Source: Gigaspora rosea (lineage: Eukaryota; Glomeromycota; Glomeromycetes; Diversisporales; Gigasporaceae). Taken from it: a DNA stretch of 64,000 nucleotides. This document shows positions 59,191 through 64,000 of the stretch, piece after piece. Numbering within the stretch: the first letter of the stretch is position 1; the number at the start of each line of letters is the position of its first letter. The stretch covers positions 7,940 through 71,939 of the forward strand of contig QKWP01000842.1 of NCBI GenBank assembly GCA_003550325.1, written 5' to 3'. The notes under the pieces were generated by a model. The model saw only the letters and a program-made list of their open reading frames with translations. It made no database searches and had not been told where the DNA came from. Position numbers and translations under genes: made by a program.

Positions 59191-60400
59191 GTAAAATGAA
59201 TACCACTCGAATGAAAGAGTGATGACTTTATATCAATTTGTCATTTCAAAACTTGTTAGACACAAGAATTTTCTGGTTAATATATGATTGTTAAGGTTGA
59301 ATAACTATATATAATTAGGCCACATGAAGTTAATTTTTCATTAACCCTCTTCAATCTTTTTCGGTGATCTGCCTCGGATCGTTGCCTTTTTTGTGCGATC
59401 TGCTTCTGATCGTTACCCTGATTTATCATGTGCCGGTTGGATTATTGGTTTAGTGGTCTACTCGTGACCTGCCACATTTCCTTTTAAGATAAAAAGGAAA
59501 AAATCTTCGTAAACATTTTATATATAGTATCTGATCTATCTGATCGGCGCAATCTGATAGATATATCTGCGCATGTGCTCCCAAAAAAATTTTATGGAAT
59601 ACGGGTTGTATTTATACTTTTTATTATGATGGGGCTGTGCGAATTGTGTATGTGATGATTTTATGAATTTGTTTTTAGTTTAAAAATTTTTAACATTGGT
59701 TTTATAATGAGAAATGAAGCGTAAGATTATTTGATGTTTGATGGTGTATTGTTGATTTTGTTTTAAGAGGTTTGTATATTTCGCACAAGACGAAAAAAAA
59801 CAAGTGAATGGACACGTGAGTATGAAATATGTTGGGCTGGATGTGTCTGGATTACTTTATTGATGCGTTTGTGATTAAAGACTATTATGGTATCAGTAAC
59901 ACGGATTATGCGGTGTGAAGATCATGTAATAAAATACGTAATTATGCTTTTGATTGTTAAGTATAATAATTTTTAATTTACTGAGCGGTATGATGATAAT
60001 CATCGCTTGACGATCGATAATTATTGTGATTACGATTGCGATTTACCGTTTATAATAAGGTATTATCCGTTAATATATTATAAATGACATATTGATACAA
60101 AAACGAAGCAAGGTTTAAAATGGTAAACAAGACGATCATGATCGTGATCGTGATTAGTTAGGTGATAGATCATTATATCGATCAGATACGACGATTTTTA
60201 CAAGTCAACGATAAAGTTTTTGTGTAAATTTTTAATTAATTAGTTAAAATACGATAAGAATGACTTTACTGTACTTATTTTTGTGCATCAGCTTTCATGG
60301 TTCGTGTTACTTATTTATTACTTTATCTTCGATTGGTCCTTGATAGATAATTTATTTAGACGAGAAAATAAATTTCTTAATCGTTGTGATTAAATGATAA
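59191..60400. other. Intergenic, no gene recognised
   Basis: A short direct repeat of 'gatctgcctcggatcgtt' and 'gatctgcttctgatcgtt' lies at about 59363-59415. Otherwise AT-rich DNA without features I can support. Confidence 0.4.
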
Positions 60401-60521
60401 ATACCGTATTTTCGCGAAATAACACGAAGGGGTGAATTAATAATTTTGGCCTAAATTGAGCTTAATTTGGGACATTATTCGAAATAACACCCTTGCCCGT
60501 TATTTCGCGAAAATACGGTAT
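60401..60521. mobile_element. 121-bp MITE with long perfect TIRs
   Basis: Begins ATACCGTATTTTCGCGAAAT and ends with the exact complement. The spacer is 'aattttggcc'-type AT-rich DNA. The TIRs are about 22 bp. Flanking target duplication could not be decided because the ends are A/T-rich. Confidence 0.9.
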
Positions 60522-62880
60522 ATTTGGTAGGTAATTGTTATAAATATATTGTGAGTTGAATTGGTATATATATGACCGTAATATTCACCATATTCATTGT
60601 GAATTTCGTTATTTTTTTATTTCTTTTAAAATGCCTTCGCATACCACTTTAATTGTTATTATGCGACAGGGTGAAACCTGAGTTGCAAAAAAGTAAAACC
60701 TGTGTTTATCATTTGTATCATGTAAAACCTGAGATGCATAGGTAAAATCTGAGTTTAATAAACATAGCTGCTTCAATTTCATGTATAAAACTTATCATAA
60801 ATTGTTCAAAAAATGATTATTGTCCGAAGCGTAGCGAGGACTCTATGGTACAGCAATGGACACGATTTTGTGTTGGATTCCAGTCACGTGCAGTCAATCA
60901 AGCTATAGAGATCGACACGGATCAGCCCGATGTTTATTCTTGGCTTCGGACACTAACGGGTAACTGTTTTCCTAGTATATTGCAAAAATTCGTTCTTTCC
61001 TTAGTAAATGATAATCTGATGTCATTTGTAATACTTCATTATTACGATTAATGGCTTGCCATTTAAAGTAAAATCGGTTTTAAATTTAGCCAACTTTTAT
61101 TAAAAAATGATTCATAATACCAGACGATTACATAAAATGTGAGAGGGATGGTTCCGTTCAACTTTTTTGATGCACTACGTTGATTTTGGAATAATGATTT
61201 TCATTTATTCACAATTACAGTATGCCAGTACGATCACATGAAATGTGTGAGAGATGGTTTAATTAATGCTTTTGGGCGTGGCCTATGCTGATTTTCGCAG
61301 AATACTTTTTTAGTAAAAGTAATAGCTTTCATTTATTCATTTTTGGAAGAGTCAACATTTTTACATATACTGAAACGTCATAAGTCGATTATGCAATATG
61401 ATGCAAAAATGACGTTATTGATTATGAAAATTGTGCCATCTAAATTTATAGTTCGTCTGTTTAAATGTTTTAATTGGTTACCTGTGCATTACGACATTTT
61501 AGATCATTCAAAATTTATAATAGTAGTTACTACAATATTCTAGAAATCCGTAACATTTTTGATCGTATACATGATTGGGAATATATGGGCAGTTTAAATA
61601 TTCTATGATTACATTATCGTAATGGTTTGTCATAGATTATTACTACATTTTTGAGACTTTCTTAAAATGAATTAATTATTCCTACCAAACTAGAATTTCA
61701 TATGATCATACTTATTTTATAATGGCCTCAGCATCAACTGCAATAATTAAAATAAAAATATGTGTTAATTTTCAAAAACGATCTGTAATATCATACTTAG
61801 TACGTTCCTGGTTTTAGCGCAACTGCATTGCGCAGCTTCCCTAATTTGATCAACATATTATCGGGTATTAACCCTCTTCAATCTTTTTAATATTGTCAAT
61901 ATAAAACCAGATTTTGTAATTTTAGACTTGTTATTTATTATTTACTATATTCAGCTTTACTTGGGGCAATACATAAATAAATTTGCTAGGGTTGAATATA
62001 ATCAAGATATCGATAGAGATAATTAAATATTTAAATATTTAAATTAATTTATTTGTGTTTTTAGTTATATATATTTATATGTTGTTGAGATTTTTTCTAA
62101 TATTATGGGTTTTTTTTCTTAACATACGTATAATTATATATTATATAAATCTTAAAATTCCGAACCTCTTGGTAATAATTTTTAATTCATGTTCAAACCT
62201 ATTTTTATTATTTTATTACACTATAAAATACTATATGTACTATACGTATGTACTGTACATACTGTACGAAAAAAATTGAGCTATCGTATAAATGGCACAT
62301 CTTTGGTTGTATATGTTGTAACTATTAAGGTAGAAGAGCGTATTCGAACTGACTTAAATCTAATAGTTACTAGGAAATAAGTTCTGATTTATTCGAATAA
62401 AAGTCTCTTCCGCACTACACTAGCTTACTTCCTTTATTTTTCTTTAAATAATATCAAAGAGACTTCTCTAGTTGTATCCTTTGTATTGTATTGAATTGGG
62501 TTCTATCGTATTGGATTCTCTTTCTTTACTGAAGTCAAATTCATTCGTTTAAATACATTTGAATTTAATATACATGTTAATGTGTTGTTTGGCACATTAA
62601 CGTATTGTTTAACACGCTAAGTGACAGTACAACTAAGCATAGTACGTTGACGTGCTATTAAGAATGCTTATAATCCGCACCCCTTAACACAAATGTGCTA
62701 ACACGTTAACGTGTTATGAAGATTTTAAAGTGGCGATTATATGTCAATCGTTAGGTTTACATTGATTCTGACTAAAATTTAACGAATTATACAAAAAACA
62801 AATGAAAGTTATCTATACTAATTACAAATTAAGTAAACTAATCAGAAAATTCGAATCTTCAAATGTCACACAAATTAGAC
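60522..62880. other. Intergenic; fragmentary repeats only
   Basis: Short frames at 60845-61051 and 61343-61543 (+) have somewhat protein-like composition (PDVYSWLRTLTG; FIVRLFKCFNWLPVHY), but neither shows a recognisable family. Copies of the 55-kb dispersed repeat lie at 61.12-61.33 kb. A repeat shared with 12.5 kb lies at about 62640-62780. Confidence 0.4.
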
Positions 62881-62889
62881 AGAATAAAT

Positions 62890-63820
62890 TCGCGTGATCT
62901 AGTGATCGAATCTGCATCATTTTAAATCATGCGTATAACGATAAATTTTAAGTTTACTGATCCCCCGAATTTTCTATTAGTCGATTGCAAATTTTATCTT
63001 CATTGAATGAAATAAATCACTAATCAGATACTTAAAATTTAAGTAAAAACTATCAATTTGAATAATCTATTTATAATCATTATTTCTGTAAAAAAAGTAT
63101 CGATTTGAATAAACTATTAGTAATCGTTATTCATGTAAAAATTAAATATCTATTTAAATATTTTTTTAAATTATTAAAACCAGTACTTTAACTATTCACT
63201 ATCGAATAAAAAAAAAACACTTCAAAGCTCTTTTTCGATAGTTTACTGGAATCGTTTCATCATAGATTGAAATAACTGTATATGAGAATACAGCCAAATA
63301 AAACTAAAATTATATCTCTATTATTTTTTTATTTATTTGTTTTTTTTTTCTTTACTATTCATTTCTTTTCTAGCTTTTTTTTCAAAAATTATTTTTATTG
63401 TTTTTTAATTCGTTTTGATCTGTTTTTAAAAAATTATATAATACGTTCATCCAAGAAAAGGAACTTCGTACAACATACAAATTTAACAGCATAAATTCTC
63501 GTGATCAAGTAATCAGATCTGCATCATTTTAAAGCATGTATACAGCGATCACTGCTAAAATTTTAATTTACTAATTCCCTTAGTTTTCTATTGATCGAAT
63601 GCAAATTTTATCTCTTGTAAATCACCATTTAGATACTTTAAATTTGTGTAAAAAGGTATCAATTCGAATAATTTATTTATAATTATTATTACTGAAAAAA
63701 TATCGATACGAATAAACTATTAGTAATTGTTATGTATGTAAAACTTAAATAGCTATTTAAATACTTCTTCTTACTCATTAAAACTAATACTCTAGCTATT
63801 CACTATCAAATATAAAAAAA
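62890..63820. repeat. Direct duplication of ~320 bp, period ~605 bp
   Basis: The order 'aaattcgcgtgatc', 'gatctgcatcattttaaa', 'tttctatt...gaatgcaaattttatc', 'gaataaactattagtaat' and 'ctattcactatc' occurs at about 62890-63210 and again at about 63490-63820. The copies are about 85 percent alike by eye. The frame at 63282-63494 lies in low-complexity T-rich DNA between the copies. Confidence 0.75.
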
Positions 63821-64000
63821 ACATTAAATCATAGTAAAATTGGAAATTTTTGCCCACACAATTAATATAAGTGATAACTGCAAGTCACACGTAATATATA
63901 ATAATAATTTATTACAATCTCTTATTTTTTATAAAAATAATTCTTAATTATTTATTATAAATAAATTATTATAAGTTTAATATAAATAGAAAAAATACGT

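Noticed and set aside
62055..62380. Small plus-strand frames near 62 kb
   Set aside because: Composition is that of random AT-rich DNA and neither overlapping frame shows a motif.

Overview
The window looks like nuclear DNA of an arbuscular-mycorrhizal fungus (Glomeromycotina, Rhizophagus-like). This is inferred from its very AT-rich, repeat-laden sequence, an F-box/leucine-rich protein, kinase relics, short GT-AG introns, and a minus-strand gene of the TPR, Sel1, SPRY and kinase type, with a CxxC...CxxC module just before the kinase. Those families are greatly expanded in that group. No bacterial, organellar or viral gene set was seen.

Layout. 1-2.4 kb: intergenic DNA with a foldback repeat and a tRNA-like relic. 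2.45-4.07 kb (+): one intact F-box gene. 4.6-7.1 kb (+): a decayed kinase followed by a decayed array of ribonuclease-inhibitor-type leucine-rich repeats. 7.8-12.8 kb: non-coding repeats, a segmental duplication, and a hAT-type MITE whose empty site is preserved in the sister copy. 13.2-46.9 kb (-): one enormous gene, described next. 48.2-50 kb (-): a retroelement-like relic split by a MITE. 50.66-52.3 kb (+): a fumarate reductase-cytochrome b5 pseudogene. 53-64 kb: essentially gene-free DNA with MITEs, a cluster of nested hairpins, a 1.4-kb hAT-like element and direct repeats.

The centrepiece is the minus-strand gene. Read 5' to 3' it runs TPR (46.9-45.6 kb), Sel1 repeats (45.6-44.5 kb), a SPRY domain in four exons (44.2-43.4 kb), a TPR exon (43.34-42.99 kb), then about 28 kb of tandem units of roughly 105-110 bp, then a CxxC/CxxC module and kinase domain (14.47-13.18 kb). 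Each tandem unit reads on the minus strand as an intron: a 3' splice-site block ending in CCAG, exactly three variable bases, then a 5' splice site GTAAGTATAT. The triplets are hypervariable while the splice signals on both sides are the best conserved part of the unit. By eye there are about 234 units. The exon before the array ends in phase 2 and the exon after it starts in phase 2, so any number of 3-nt exons keeps the frame. Read in that phase, the first ~50 triplets give a stop-free peptide that resembles the gene's own TPRs. My leading hypothesis is a gene with an array of more than 200 single-codon microexons, either all included or used combinatorially. The alternative is that the whole array is removed as one giant intron made of a decaying introner-like satellite.

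The same locus carries signs of decay or assembly error: one frameshift in the TPR part, two in-frame TGA codons in the Sel1 part, two frameshifts in the kinase, some units with broken splice sites, and about ten foreign, mostly foldback, insertions placed within the would-be introns.
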